Shown piece by piece: positions 8,669 through 16,988 of a stretch of 64,000 bases of DNA (the first letter of the stretch is position 1; each line of letters starts with the position of its first letter). Below the pieces are notes generated by a model. The model saw only the letters and a program-made list of their open reading frames with translations. It had not been told where the DNA came from and did no database searches. Made by a program: the position numbers and the translations under genes. This DNA comes from Aquimarina pacifica. GTDB taxonomy: Bacteria; Bacteroidota; Bacteroidia; Flavobacteriales; Flavobacteriaceae. Where the stretch lies: the NCBI RefSeq assembly GCF_000520955.1, contig NZ_JACC01000039.1, forward strand, positions 1-64,000. Reading direction: 5' to 3'.

Positions 8669-8904
8669 AACAAGAGCTACAATTAATGCGGGTTCTGGTG
8701 CTTAATCCAAAGTTTAGCGTATTTTTATAATGTCTGCCAAATTTTAAATTTACGACTTCGTTTTTATTTTCTATTTTGGTAGTCGTAGTCCTTCGGTGGG
8801 CTTTTAGAATAGAAAAATGAAAAACAAAACATACAAATTCGGCTCTGTGTTTATTCGAAAAGTTAGCGTCTTTTTAAACGCTACGTTTCATAAACAAGAC
8901 CGGT
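8669..8904 (+). repeat. Hybrid A/B cassette-boundary site
   Basis: Starts AAC (8669-8671) with the family A left arm (GAGCTACAATTAATGCGGG) and inner hairpin, but ends with the family B right arm (ACGCTACGTTTCATAAACAA). The final core is GGT (8902-8904) instead of GTT. It is nearly identical over ~230 bp to the site at 12488-12718. The two arms cannot pair with each other as they do in pure A or B sites. Confidence 0.75.
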
Positions 8905-8926
8905 GTGAACAATTCCTGAAAATTTA

Positions 8927-9310
8927 ATGACAAAAAAAAGTATAGATAATCTACTCAAAAAAGAATGCGGAATAATTCTCTTGAAAAAGGAGTCCGAAAA
9001 TACATTTTGGGAAACTATATTGGAGAACATTTTTTCAATAGCAACTATTTTTTATTTTTTGACCAGAAAAAAATTTGATTATCTAATTTTAACTGAACAT
9101 AGAGTATCCCTAATAATTCGCAACAAACTTTTTTTGGAAAGAGTTTTTATCGGAATTGAATCTCTAAATTATAATGGAATTAAGTCTACCTTGGAAGTGA
9201 CTGATCAAAATCAACAATTTTCTGTTCCGCTGAATAAACTGAGAGTTAGCTATGAAGAGTCTAAGTTGATTAAACAAAACCTGTCTGAATTTCGGAAAGG
9301 AAAGGAATAA
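8927..9310 (+). CDS. Small protein of unknown function (possible PH-like fold)
   Basis: 127 aa. A hydrophobic stretch, ILENIFSIATIFYFL (about 30-44), may associate with the membrane. The pattern that follows, alternating strands with LILTEHRVSLIIRNKLFLERVF and a C-terminal helix, is compatible with a bacterial PH-like domain. That is only an impression of the pattern, so no function is assigned. It is the single gene of its cassette: head GGTGTGAACA (8902-8911), tail TGTTTACAAC (9315-9324), 8 of 10 complementary despite the mutated first core. Confidence 0.55.
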   Translation: MTKKSIDNLLKKECGIILLKKESENTFWETILENIFSIATIFYFLTRKKFDYLILTEHRVSLIIRNKLFLERVFIGIESLNYNGIKSTLEVTDQNQQFSVPLNKLRVSYEESKLIKQNLSEFRKGKE

Positions 9311-9321
9311 AAACTGTTTAC

Positions 9322-9484
9322 AACACGATACATGATGTAATAGCAGCTAAGTGATGAATCGAATGGTTATTGTATTTTTGGTTAAGCGTAATGCTTGCAA
9401 AAAGTTAAAGTTAGCAACCAATGCACAAAAAAATCGAAAAGTAGGGTAACAATTTGCTCTGCTTCGACACATATATTAAACGTT
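9322..9484 (+). repeat. Cassette-boundary site, family C
   Basis: AAC at 9322-9324 to GTT at 9482-9484. The left arm ACGATACATGATGTAATAGC pairs imperfectly with the right arm ending CGACACATATATTAAACG. The left arm carries TATTTTTG (9373-9380), which fits the Bacteroidota -7 element TAnnTTTG and points at the next gene. Relatives are at 24481, 27410 and 38524. Confidence 0.7.
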
Positions 9485-9494
9485 GCCTACGATT

Positions 9495-10220
9495 ATGAAA
9501 AACGAAATTATAACATTATTGTGTTTTCTTTTTTTAAACTTTTGTTTTGGACAAAAAGAGATATATTATCCTGAATATAAGTACAAAATAAAAGACGGGA
9601 CTTATAAAATTAATAGTCTTTCCAAAGAATTCTTGAAAGAAAAACTAGCTGTTATCAAACCGAATATTGAAACACTAAATCCTAAAGAATATCCAAATTT
9701 CTTAAATCCATACAATAAAGAAATTGTACTTTTTGAAAATCATAATTTGAATGAATTAAAACCGATTGGAAAGCTAACAGAATTGACTCAAATTTGCATT
9801 GATTCAATTATTTACAAATACAAATTTAAAGACTTTACCAATTGTGTTTGGAATAGAATATTAATCAACGATAAATATTATTATACAGACGCTGACGTTC
9901 ATGACTTTTCAATTTCTAAAGATCTAAATAAGCTGAATCAAAAATTGAAAATCATTGGTCAAAAAGACGGTTATGATGGAGCTTATCATTTAGGCTACCC
10001 TGAATATTTTTTCATGATTTTTACTGATATTGAAAATAAAGTCATTTATAAAACAAAAGTTCTTGACTTCTATCTTAATAACGAATTTGCGATGGAAGAA
10101 GATATCTTAAATTTAAAATGGAATGAGAAAAATAATTCCTATGAAATAACTTTGATTGGAGCAGACGAAAAAATAAATATTTCTTGGAACGGTAAAGAAA
10201 CTGAAATAAAAAAACTGTAG
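9495..10220 (+). CDS. Secreted protein of unknown function
   Basis: 241 aa. The ATG at 9495 is chosen over an in-frame TTG at 9483 because the latter lies in the cassette core. It then begins with a good signal peptide (about 1-18, ending CFGQ). The rest is a mixed alpha/beta soluble domain with two isolated Cys and no motif I recognise, probably periplasmic. It is the single gene of its cassette: head GTTGCCTACG (9482-9491), tail TGTAGGCAAC (10216-10225), 9 of 10 complementary. The family C site upstream carries a possible promoter element at 9373-9380. Confidence 0.6.
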   Translation: MKNEIITLLCFLFLNFCFGQKEIYYPEYKYKIKDGTYKINSLSKEFLKEKLAVIKPNIETLNPKEYPNFLNPYNKEIVLFENHNLNELKPIGKLTELTQICIDSIIYKYKFKDFTNCVWNRILINDKYYYTDADVHDFSISKDLNKLNQKLKIIGQKDGYDGAYHLGYPEYFFMIFTDIENKVIYKTKVLDFYLNNEFAMEEDILNLKWNEKNNSYEITLIGADEKINISWNGKETEIKKL

Positions 10221-10222
10221 GC

Positions 10223-10399
10223 AACAAAACCTATAATTAATGCGGGAGCAGGTGCTAGCGGAAATGTTGGCTGATTTGCATTATCGTAAAAACTTTTTTC
10301 TTATTTCTAAACTCAAACTAAAAAACGCCAAAAGCTTTTACTTGTGCTGGCTCGAAATTCGCTGAATTTCTTCGGTACACTAATCATAGCCAGAACGTT
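10223..10399 (+). repeat. Cassette-boundary site, family A variant
   Basis: AAC at 10223-10225 to GTT at 10397-10399. The left arm CTATAATTAATGCGGGA pairs with the right arm ACACTAATCATAGCCAG. An inner palindromic stretch, GAAATTCGCTGAATTTC, lies at 10352-10368. The central part AAACTCAAACTAAAAAACGC...TTTTACTTGTGCT is also found, without arms, at 44550-44590. Confidence 0.7.
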
Positions 10400-10436
10400 G
10401 CCAGTAAGTTCAAAAACTTAAAACTAATTTCGATTA

Positions 10437-11495
10437 ATGAAGCATCAAATTTTTAAAAAATTATTCATTTTATCTATATTCATTTTTTCTTCCAATATTT
10501 CAAGAGCAGAACTTATCTTTGATTTTTGCCTTCAGAGTTTTGATTCATCTCAATATCCAATTATAAAAATAAAAGGAGGAATTTTACAGTTTGGATGTGA
10601 AGACGCATTAGCGGAGAGAATTACTTTTTTTGAAAATGGAAAAAAAGTTAAAATTGACGTGGATTTAAAAAAACTTCAAAAGGTTTTTCAAATCATTACA
10701 TTAACATATAAAACAACATTACCGAAAGAGGTTTTAAGGAAGTTTTATTTAAATTATAATAGTAATCATAACTTTTTTTTTAAATATGACCCTATTAAAT
10801 ACAAACATATAAAACAAATAGGTGAGTTTGGAGAAGAGAAAGAGGAATATGAAGACTTATTTAATTATACTAAAACTCTCTTATCAAACTATGAAAGTAC
10901 TAGAATCGAAAAAATGTATGTTCTAGCATTAAATGGGCTGCTTGTTAGAGAACAACCTAATACATTATCAAAAGTTATAGGAAAACTTGATTTTGGTACA
11001 ATAACTAATGCTAGTATACAGCAATATGGAAAAGAAATTATAGTTCCCGACAATAAAAATTTAAAATTAGAGATAGAAGGAAAATTTAGAAAAATAAATT
11101 ATAAAGAAAAAGAAGCTTATGTTTTTGATGGGTTTCTAACCACTTTCACTTTCTTTAAATCATTAGAAAATCAAAATTTTTGTTCTATAATCAATAATAG
11201 CCAAGTACAAGAAGAAAACAATCAAGATTACAGAAAAGAACTAGGTTCTGATAAATATGGTAATTTTTTATTACTTAAATATACTTCAATTGAAAAGGTA
11301 TACCTTATAATCCAAGCTCTTTCTGAAGATTTCAAAAATTTAGAAATAAAAGAACAACAAAATTATGGCGAAATTTACGATGGATGGCCATATTATATAT
11401 TTAACCACGACAATTATATCTTTAAACTTTTAAAATACGATGGATACCCTAACATATATACTAATCACAAAGTCTACTTTGAATGTTATGAATAA
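10437..11495 (+). CDS. Secreted protein with SH3b-like domain
   Basis: 352 aa with an N-terminal signal peptide (about 1-22, ending SRAE). The N-terminal ~160 residues are unrecognised. An SH3b-like domain follows (about 163-235): NGLLVREQPNTLSKVIGKL is the typical entry, and KEAYVFDGFL closes it. The last ~110 residues are unrecognised. It is probably an envelope protein. The YVFDGFL ending ties it to the SH3b proteins at 3921 and 59313. It is the single gene of its cassette: head GTTGCCAGTA (10397-10406), tail TACTAGCAAC (11549-11558), 9 of 10 complementary. A small hairpin (AGTTGTTT/AAACAACT, 11528-11549) lies between stop and tail. Confidence 0.7.
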   Translation: MKHQIFKKLFILSIFIFSSNISRAELIFDFCLQSFDSSQYPIIKIKGGILQFGCEDALAERITFFENGKKVKIDVDLKKLQKVFQIITLTYKTTLPKEVLRKFYLNYNSNHNFFFKYDPIKYKHIKQIGEFGEEKEEYEDLFNYTKTLLSNYESTRIEKMYVLALNGLLVREQPNTLSKVIGKLDFGTITNASIQQYGKEIIVPDNKNLKLEIEGKFRKINYKEKEAYVFDGFLTTFTFFKSLENQNFCSIINNSQVQEENNQDYRKELGSDKYGNFLLLKYTSIEKVYLIIQALSEDFKNLEIKEQQNYGEIYDGWPYYIFNHDNYIFKLLKYDGYPNIYTNHKVYFECYE

Positions 11496-11555
11496 AAAAC
11501 CACAAGTAGTATATTTAAATTAATTTCAGTTGTTTGTTAAAAAACAACTACTAGC

Positions 11556-11742
11556 AACAATGGCTATGGTTAATAGGGATTTTGGTGCTCAACTCAAAGT
11601 TCAAGGTTTTAAACTAAGTCCGCCAAATCCTTTTGATTTGATTTTACGATAAAAAAGATAAAACAAAATAAAAAGTTTTAGCTAAGTACTTAATCGAAAG
11701 TTCACTACTTTTAATTCCCGCACTAACCATAGCCGAGCCTTT
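11556..11742 (+). repeat. Cassette-boundary site, family A (best-preserved arms)
   Basis: AAC at 11556-11558. GGCTATGGTTA (11562-11572) is perfectly complementary to TAACCATAGCC (11724-11734), and imperfect pairing continues inward (TAGGGATTTT against TTTTAATTCCCG). The right core reads TTT (11740-11742) instead of GTT. The centre carries CCTTTTGATTTGATTTTACG and AGATAAAACAAAATAAAAAG, also seen at 23230-23262. This is the best example of the hairpin-forming architecture. Confidence 0.8.
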
Positions 11743-11757
11743 GTATGTCAACTAAAA

Positions 11758-12489
11758 ATGAACTACGAAAAGAACAAAATAGAACTTGAAGAAAATGGAT
11801 ATTCCGTTTTAGCCGATCTATATTCCGATAACGAAATAAACCAAATTTTAGCTTGTATAGAAAATGCTGAACAAGAGGGGAATTCGTTTATGAAAACAAA
11901 GGACTTGTTTGCGATTAGACAATTAATCAAAAATGTACCTGAATTGAGTGATTTGTTATTTAACAAAAAATTGACTGAATTAATTTCTAACCTATCAGAA
12001 TCAGAATATTTCCTGACCAAAGCAATTTATTTTGACAAACCAAGCGAATCGAATTGGTTTGTGGCTTATCACCAAGATTTGAGCATTTCGGTTGACAAAA
12101 AAGCCGATTTGGAAAATTATGTGAATTGGACATTAAAAAAAGGACAATACGGAGTTCAACCACCAATTAAGATTTTGCAAGACACTATAACAATACGAAT
12201 TCATTTAGACAAAACCAACAAAAATAATGGTGCCTTAAAAGTAATCCCGAAATCACACTCAAAAGGAATAATTCGTACTGAATCAAAAGATTGGAATATT
12301 GAAAACGAATTTATCTGTGAAGTAGAAAAAGGTGGAGTAATGTTAATGAAACCTTTGACTTTACACGCTTCAAATAGAACAACTAACAGAAAGAAAAGAC
12401 GAGTAATACATTTAGAATTTAATAAACATAATCTGACTAAACCACTTACTTGGTTGGAATACTGTGGAATAAAAAAAGCCTGCACATAA
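11758..12489 (+). CDS. Phytanoyl-CoA dioxygenase (PhyH) family protein
   Basis: 243 aa, full length for a compact PhyH protein. These are Fe(II)/2-oxoglutarate dioxygenases with a double-stranded beta-helix fold. The visible iron ligands are the H-x-D of YHQDLSIS (about 98-105) and the distal His in LTLHASNR (about 200). The conserved Arg follows in RRVIHLEF, which binds 2-oxoglutarate. NGALKVIPKSHSKG is the usual strand-turn motif of the family. The small-molecule substrate cannot be predicted. It is a typical metabolic cassette cargo with no partner gene. Its tail is CACATAAC (12483-12490), immediately at the stop codon. Confidence 0.85.
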   Translation: MNYEKNKIELEENGYSVLADLYSDNEINQILACIENAEQEGNSFMKTKDLFAIRQLIKNVPELSDLLFNKKLTELISNLSESEYFLTKAIYFDKPSESNWFVAYHQDLSISVDKKADLENYVNWTLKKGQYGVQPPIKILQDTITIRIHLDKTNKNNGALKVIPKSHSKGIIRTESKDWNIENEFICEVEKGGVMLMKPLTLHASNRTTNRKKRRVIHLEFNKHNLTKPLTWLEYCGIKKACT

Positions 12490-12718
12490 CAAGAGCTACA
12501 ATTAATACGGGGTTTGGTGCTTAATCCAAAGTTTAGCGTATTTTTATAATGTCTGCCAAATTTTAAATTTACGACTTCGTTTTTATTTTCTATTTTGGTA
12601 GTCGTAGTCCTTCGGTAGGCTTTTAGAATAGAAAAATTAAAAACATACAAATTCGGCTCTGTGTTTATTCGAAAAGTTAGCGTCTTTTTAAACGCTACGT
12701 TTCATACACAAGTCCGCT
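12488..12718 (+). repeat. Hybrid A/B cassette-boundary site (second copy)
   Basis: Nearly identical over ~230 bp to 8669-8904: A-type left arm GAGCTACAATTAATACGGGG, shared hairpin core, B-type right arm ACGCTACGTTTCATACACAA. The final core reads GCT (12716-12718). Two almost identical hybrids 3.6 kb apart point to recent duplication or gene conversion. Confidence 0.75.
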
Positions 12719-12748
12719 GGAAACATACTAAAAACTGAAGGTAAAAAA

Positions 12749-13477
12749 ATGAATCGAATCCTTTTTATATTATTTCTAACTATTAATTTAACTTGTTTTT
12801 CGCAAACTCAAGGGGAAATGAATAAAGAAGCATATTCAGAGTTTCGTGAATCTGACAAACAACTAAATGAAATCTATAAAACTATTTTATCAGAGTATAA
12901 AACAGATACAATTTTTGTTGAGAATCTGAAGAAATCTCAACGAATATGGATAAAATTTCGTGATGCCGAAATGGAAATGAAATATCCAAATTACCAAGAA
13001 AAAATCTACGGTTCAATGCATCCAACGTGTAGAGCTTTTTATTTAAAAGAATTAACCGACAAACGAATTGAAACTCTTAAAATATGGATTAGCGGAACCG
13101 AAGAAGGAGATGCTTGTAACGGTTCTGTGAAAATTATTGAAGAGATAGATTCCGAATATATGGGCAAAGCTTATATTCATAAAGACGGAAGTATTTGGAT
13201 GACAGTGAATATGAAAAAAGACCATCGTATTTTTGGTTATAAAAACAAAGATATTAATTCAACCAAAATGATACTCTTGTCCATTTTCACGAATGAAGTA
13301 AAAAACAATCCGTTTAAATGTAAATATGGAGCATTTTATGACACAAACGGAATGAATGATTTAAAATTGAAATATGTGTCAACCGAAAATGATTTTTTGA
13401 AAATTGAAGTAACAAAAAAAGGAAAAACAATTGACAAAGTATTTATGCTCAAAAAATGGTTTGAATTTGAAAAATAG
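12749..13477 (+). CDS. LprI-like (DUF1311) secreted protein
   Basis: 242 aa with a signal peptide (about 1-19, ending CFSQ). An LprI/DUF1311 domain follows (about 20-112). Its pattern is helical, with NKEAYSEFRESDKQLNEIYK, a central SQRIWIKFRDAE and a conserved HPTCRAFYLKELTDKRIETL. Mycobacterial LprI inhibits lysozyme, but most members are uncharacterised. The C-terminal ~120 residues form a separate beta-rich domain of unknown type. The gene runs straight into a truncated boundary site (left arm missing), so the cassette tail has been lost. Confidence 0.8.
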   Translation: MNRILFILFLTINLTCFSQTQGEMNKEAYSEFRESDKQLNEIYKTILSEYKTDTIFVENLKKSQRIWIKFRDAEMEMKYPNYQEKIYGSMHPTCRAFYLKELTDKRIETLKIWISGTEEGDACNGSVKIIEEIDSEYMGKAYIHKDGSIWMTVNMKKDHRIFGYKNKDINSTKMILLSIFTNEVKNNPFKCKYGAFYDTNGMNDLKLKYVSTENDFLKIEVTKKGKTIDKVFMLKKWFEFEK

Positions 13478-13571
13478 AAAAATAAAAACAAAACAAAAAG
13501 TTTTAGCTAAGTGCTTCATCAGAAATTAATCGCTTATTAATTCCTATAATAACCACTTAGTCGAAGCCTTT
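13478..13571 (+). repeat. Truncated family A site (right half only)
   Basis: AAACAAAACAAAAAGTTTTA and GCTAAGTGCTTCATC match the right half of family A. The right arm ends CCTATAATAACCACTTAGTC, and the core reads TTT (13569-13571). The left arm and AAC are absent, so the upstream gene abuts the middle of the site. Confidence 0.65.
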
Positions 13572-13587
13572 ATACGCAATACCTGAA

Positions 13588-14130
13588 ATGAAAATCGGAA
13601 CTAAAGTATTAATCCTATTCTTGACTTTGAATTTGTTTTCCTGCAAAGGAACTACTCAAGAAACTGAAATTAAAAAAACTACAACGGAATTTGATTTTTC
13701 AACATTCAAAAAATTCCGAGAAACAAAACTTAAAGGTCAGATACTAAACGATTATGATAGTATTTTCAATCCTTCGCAGAGGAAAGAATTATCAGACATT
13801 ATTTATAACTATAACATCGAAACAACACGACAAATAGTTATTGTAACAATTGATAGCATTTCTCCCTATTCGGATATTCAAAAATATGCTACTGATTTAA
13901 GTAATTATTGGGGAGTCGGTGATGCGAAAAAAAATAACGGACTAACAATTGTTATGTGCAATCCCTGCCGGCAAATCGGAATTGCAACAGGAACTAGAAC
14001 CGAACTAATTTTGACAGATGAAATTTGCAAAAAAGTAATAGATAAAACAATTATACCCGAATTTAAAAATGGAAAATTTTATAGCGGAATTAAAAAAGGT
14101 GTAATTGAGTTAATCGCGAAATGGGAATAA
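13588..14130 (+). CDS. TPM-domain lipoprotein
   Basis: 180 aa. A lipoprotein signal peptide (LFSC, Cys19) is followed by a TPM domain (about 50-178). This is a fold of envelope proteins involved in phosphatase activity or photosystem and envelope maintenance. Family features are FNPSQRKELSDII near the start, the ROS-type core RQIVIVTIDSI, YWGVGDAKKNNGLTIVM and the IGIATG motif. Stand-alone, lipidated TPM domains are common in Bacteroidota, but the precise role is not known. A decayed second copy of this cassette, including its downstream flank, is at 38341-38527. The tail TATGCACAAC is at 14137-14146. Confidence 0.85.
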   Translation: MKIGTKVLILFLTLNLFSCKGTTQETEIKKTTTEFDFSTFKKFRETKLKGQILNDYDSIFNPSQRKELSDIIYNYNIETTRQIVIVTIDSISPYSDIQKYATDLSNYWGVGDAKKNNGLTIVMCNPCRQIGIATGTRTELILTDEICKKVIDKTIIPEFKNGKFYSGIKKGVIELIAKWE

Positions 14131-14143
14131 AAGTACTATGCAC

Positions 14144-14374
14144 AACACCATATCCTATATAAAGCCTTTTTCCTAAATCCTAGGTCATAGAAATACGATA
14201 TTTTGTTTTTACTTAGGAAACTCACAGAAAACTAAGCAACGAAATCGGAAGTGGAATTATGTTAACCTTATTTGGTCTGTTTCTATTTTTTTGGGGATAG
14301 TATGTTCGAAACAAAAAGAAAAAGTTGACTTTACCCCCGTTGTTTATAATTAATGCTATTGTATTGTTTTAATT
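14144..14374 (+). pseudogene. Left site arm and broken membrane-protein fragment
   Basis: AAC at 14144 starts a left arm (ACCATATCCTATATAAAGCC). Further on, about 14220-14374, one frame reads SNEIGSGIMLTLFGLFLFF, then a stop, then YVRNKKKKLTLPPLFIINAI. It looks like the remains of a small two-helix membrane protein interrupted by a nonsense codon. It ends at the stop codon of the minus-strand gene, so the breakpoint between the cassette region and the LytTR block lies here. Confidence 0.4.
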
Positions 14375-15760
14375 AGGATCGATTAAGCGTTCTAGTGCTT
14401 GAATAACCTGTCGTAAGTTGATATGATCTGAATTGTTCAAAAACAAATAGATTTCGCTATTTGATGGAAGATACGCACTGAATAACTCAAAACCACGATC
14501 CGAACCATCAAGATTAAAGGCTGATTTTGTAAACCATTGATTATGTTTAGCATCTAAAACTTTATTCGAGCGAACTAAATTGTAGAATTTAAGTAAATCA
14601 TCTAATGTAGAATACATTCCCCCACTACCTTTTACCAGCCATGATGTCGGTCCCCAGTTAGGTGGAATATTAGGTAGTCCAACAAACATAGGCCCACCTC
14701 CAACTGCAAAATCACTAATTGTAAGTTCTTTTGTTTTACCGTATTCACCTGTTCTCTTCATTCCAGCTGGTTTAAAAAAGTTGTCATTGAGGAACTCATA
14801 GTAGGTTAAACCTGAAACAATTTCAACAATAGCTGCTAGCATTCCAAAGGCACCATGAGAATGCTTACGGTCAGTCCCTGGCTCAAAAAGTAATTCTTGA
14901 GATAACATTCGTTTAACTGCAGTTTCGCGATCAACCCATGCTAAATCTGGATCCCAATCAGCATCTGTATCAAAGAAGTCAGGCAGCCCTGATTGCCCCG
15001 ATAACAAGTGTTGGATAGTTATTTTGGATTTATCTTTTGGAACGTCTTTTAGGTATTTACTGATGATGTTATCCGTGTTTAAAAGCCCTCTTTGATTGAG
15101 TAAATAAATAGCGGCAACAGTATAGTCAATGGATCTGGAACCTGTACCGAAAATCGTATTAATATCATTCGGTATTCCTAATTCCTTGTTAGCATAACCA
15201 AAGGCACGTCTTAAAATTGTTTCACCATTAATTTTTACATAAATCAAACCAGCGGCACCATCTTTCTCAAGCTGATTGAACGTTTCAGATATGTTTTCCA
15301 GCGTAACATTTAAAGGCTCAGGAGGCGCAACAAGATACAGATGGGAAATTGCTTTGGCTTTGTCATTCATTACGATCATCAAATGTTTTTCTTTTTTTCC
15401 AGCCGACATCATCAAGCGTAAACCCTCTGGCTCAGTATCAACGGATATATCCTCGCGTAAACCTCTCATTTCCGTACGTATGGCTTTAAGGGAATCAATT
15501 AACTTGGTTTTATCACGATTTCCATTTTTAACCATTGATTGCTCAATAAATTTGATTAATGCTTCATTATCTTTTGAGTCTAACATTTTTTCAACGCTTT
15601 GAATCGTATTTTTAATATACTTTGGTGACTGTCCATGGACATTTAGAGACATTATACAAGTTGTAAAAACCAGCATGATTAAAAAAAACTGCTTTCTCAA
15701 TTGAGTGGTAAAGGTTAAGCTATTGCAGGCTTTGATATGATTTGATGTATTTGTTTTCAT
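14369..15760 (-). CDS. Beta-lactamase-fold (serine hydrolase family) protein lacking catalytic motifs
   Basis: 463 aa with an N-terminal signal or anchor (about 25-45). An unrecognised ~110-residue domain precedes a class C beta-lactamase/PBP4-type domain (about 155-460). The family framework is clear: TIFGTGSRSIDYTVAAIYLL, ITIQHLLSGQSGLPDF, LFEPGT, VKGSGGMYSTLDDLLKF. The S-x-x-K tetrad is S-R-S-I, so the general-base Lys is gone. The Y-x-N motif after LFEPGT reads H-S-H. It is therefore probably a non-catalytic receptor or binding protein. It is transcribed divergently from a LytTR two-component system, suggesting a sensory or regulated partnership. Confidence 0.8.
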   Translation of the reverse strand: MKTNTSNHIKACNSLTFTTQLRKQFFLIMLVFTTCIMSLNVHGQSPKYIKNTIQSVEKMLDSKDNEALIKFIEQSMVKNGNRDKTKLIDSLKAIRTEMRGLREDISVDTEPEGLRLMMSAGKKEKHLMIVMNDKAKAISHLYLVAPPEPLNVTLENISETFNQLEKDGAAGLIYVKINGETILRRAFGYANKELGIPNDINTIFGTGSRSIDYTVAAIYLLNQRGLLNTDNIISKYLKDVPKDKSKITIQHLLSGQSGLPDFFDTDADWDPDLAWVDRETAVKRMLSQELLFEPGTDRKHSHGAFGMLAAIVEIVSGLTYYEFLNDNFFKPAGMKRTGEYGKTKELTISDFAVGGGPMFVGLPNIPPNWGPTSWLVKGSGGMYSTLDDLLKFYNLVRSNKVLDAKHNQWFTKSAFNLDGSDRGFELFSAYLPSNSEIYLFLNNSDHINLRQVIQALERLIDPN

Positions 15761-15947
15761 TTTTCCTGTTTATAATGATCGTCGCAACAAGATTACTAAT
15801 AGAAAAAATGCCGTTTCTCTGAAAGTTACGAGTAGCCATATTGATGTTACAAAGTATTTGAAAAAAGTGATATTGCATTTTGTAGCTATTTCGTACCACT
15901 AAATCAATTGTTTATCACAAATTCATTAACACAAGCCCTTCTATTCG

Positions 15948-15955
15948 TAACTTTG
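15948..15955 (+). promoter_or_regulatory. Possible -7 promoter element TAACTTTG
   Basis: TAACTTTG fits the Bacteroidota -7 consensus TAnnTTTG and ends 4 bases before the kinase ATG, which would give a leaderless mRNA. No clear -33 TTG is seen. The 199-bp divergent region (15761-15959) should also hold the promoter for the minus-strand gene. Confidence 0.3.
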
Positions 15956-15959
15956 ACTT

Positions 15960-16988
15960 ATGAAAAAGTGGACAGAGATTATTATTCACACACTTTTTTG
16001 GTTGTGTACTGCTTGGCTTATAGCTTCCAGCTTTTCTATACAATCGCACGAAATAGAGGTTGTGAATGACATAGAGAAGGTAAAAATTGTTAGAAACAAT
16101 GGATTGACGTATCAATTGCTAATTTGTATCTTATTTTCATTAATTGCCTTTTACATCAACTCTTGGTTGATAGTTAAGAGTAATCGAACAGGCAACATAA
16201 ATAACTTAATTTGGTATGCTCTAGTAACGTTTGTAATTCTAATTGCATTGGTATACGCAGTTACGGAGATTCGATTCTTAAGTAACATGCCACCAATTCC
16301 AAAACAAATTGCCTTTGGTGTTTCTACTTTTTATTTTTCTTTATCTATAGCTTATGCTTTGATAAAAAACTCGATATACAATAATCAACGTAATCAGCAA
16401 TTAATAATTGATAAAAAGCATGCTGAACTGAGCTTACTTCGCAACCAACTGCAACCGCACTTTTTATTTAATGCACTCAATAATTTATTGTCGATGGTTA
16501 AAACCTCTGAAAATCCCCAACTTATAAATGCTATTGACAAACTTTCCCATCTTTTGCGATTTGTTATTGAAGATAACAGAGCAGAAAAAATTCCAATTTC
16601 AAAGGAAATTGAATTCCTTAAAAATTATATAGAATTACAAATGTTGCGGTTTGAAGAAGGCGAAATAAATGTTGAATTTAACGTGAAAGGAGAAAATACC
16701 GAGCAGAAAATTGAACCCGGTTTGTTCATTCCGTTTGTTGAAAATGCTTTTAAATATGGTACGGAACCCGAAAAAACCTCAAAAATTGATATCCAATTTA
16801 ATTTATCTAAAGGTGATGCTATCCAATTTGAAATAAAAAACAAAACGATGATGATGAACAAGAACAGCATTGGGACAGGAATAGAAACAACCCAAAAACG
16901 TTTAGATCTCATCTATCATGATAAACATAAACTGAAAATTTCTAATGGGGATGAATTTATTGTCCAATTAATTATATTTATACAGTGA
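15960..16988 (+). CDS. LytS/YpdA-type sensor histidine kinase
   Basis: 342 aa. Four hydrophobic segments (about 8-27, 49-72, 80-103, 115-135) form a membrane sensor. A His_kinase domain follows with the phospho-acceptor in QLQPHFLFNALNNLL (His near 166). The ATPase has its N box in PFVENAFKYG and its G box in SIGTGIETTQKRL. It probably phosphorylates the response regulator encoded immediately downstream. The genes overlap at GTGA (16985-16988), indicating translational coupling. The input signal is unknown; the divergent beta-lactamase-fold protein is a candidate partner. Confidence 0.9.
   Translation: MKKWTEIIIHTLFWLCTAWLIASSFSIQSHEIEVVNDIEKVKIVRNNGLTYQLLICILFSLIAFYINSWLIVKSNRTGNINNLIWYALVTFVILIALVYAVTEIRFLSNMPPIPKQIAFGVSTFYFSLSIAYALIKNSIYNNQRNQQLIIDKKHAELSLLRNQLQPHFLFNALNNLLSMVKTSENPQLINAIDKLSHLLRFVIEDNRAEKIPISKEIEFLKNYIELQMLRFEEGEINVEFNVKGENTEQKIEPGLFIPFVENAFKYGTEPEKTSKIDIQFNLSKGDAIQFEIKNKTMMMNKNSIGTGIETTQKRLDLIYHDKHKLKISNGDEFIVQLIIFIQ

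Noticed and set aside
15276-15602. 108-codon + strand ORF inside the minus-strand beta-lactamase-fold gene
   Set aside because: A shadow of the conserved minus-strand gene, with no protein features of its own.
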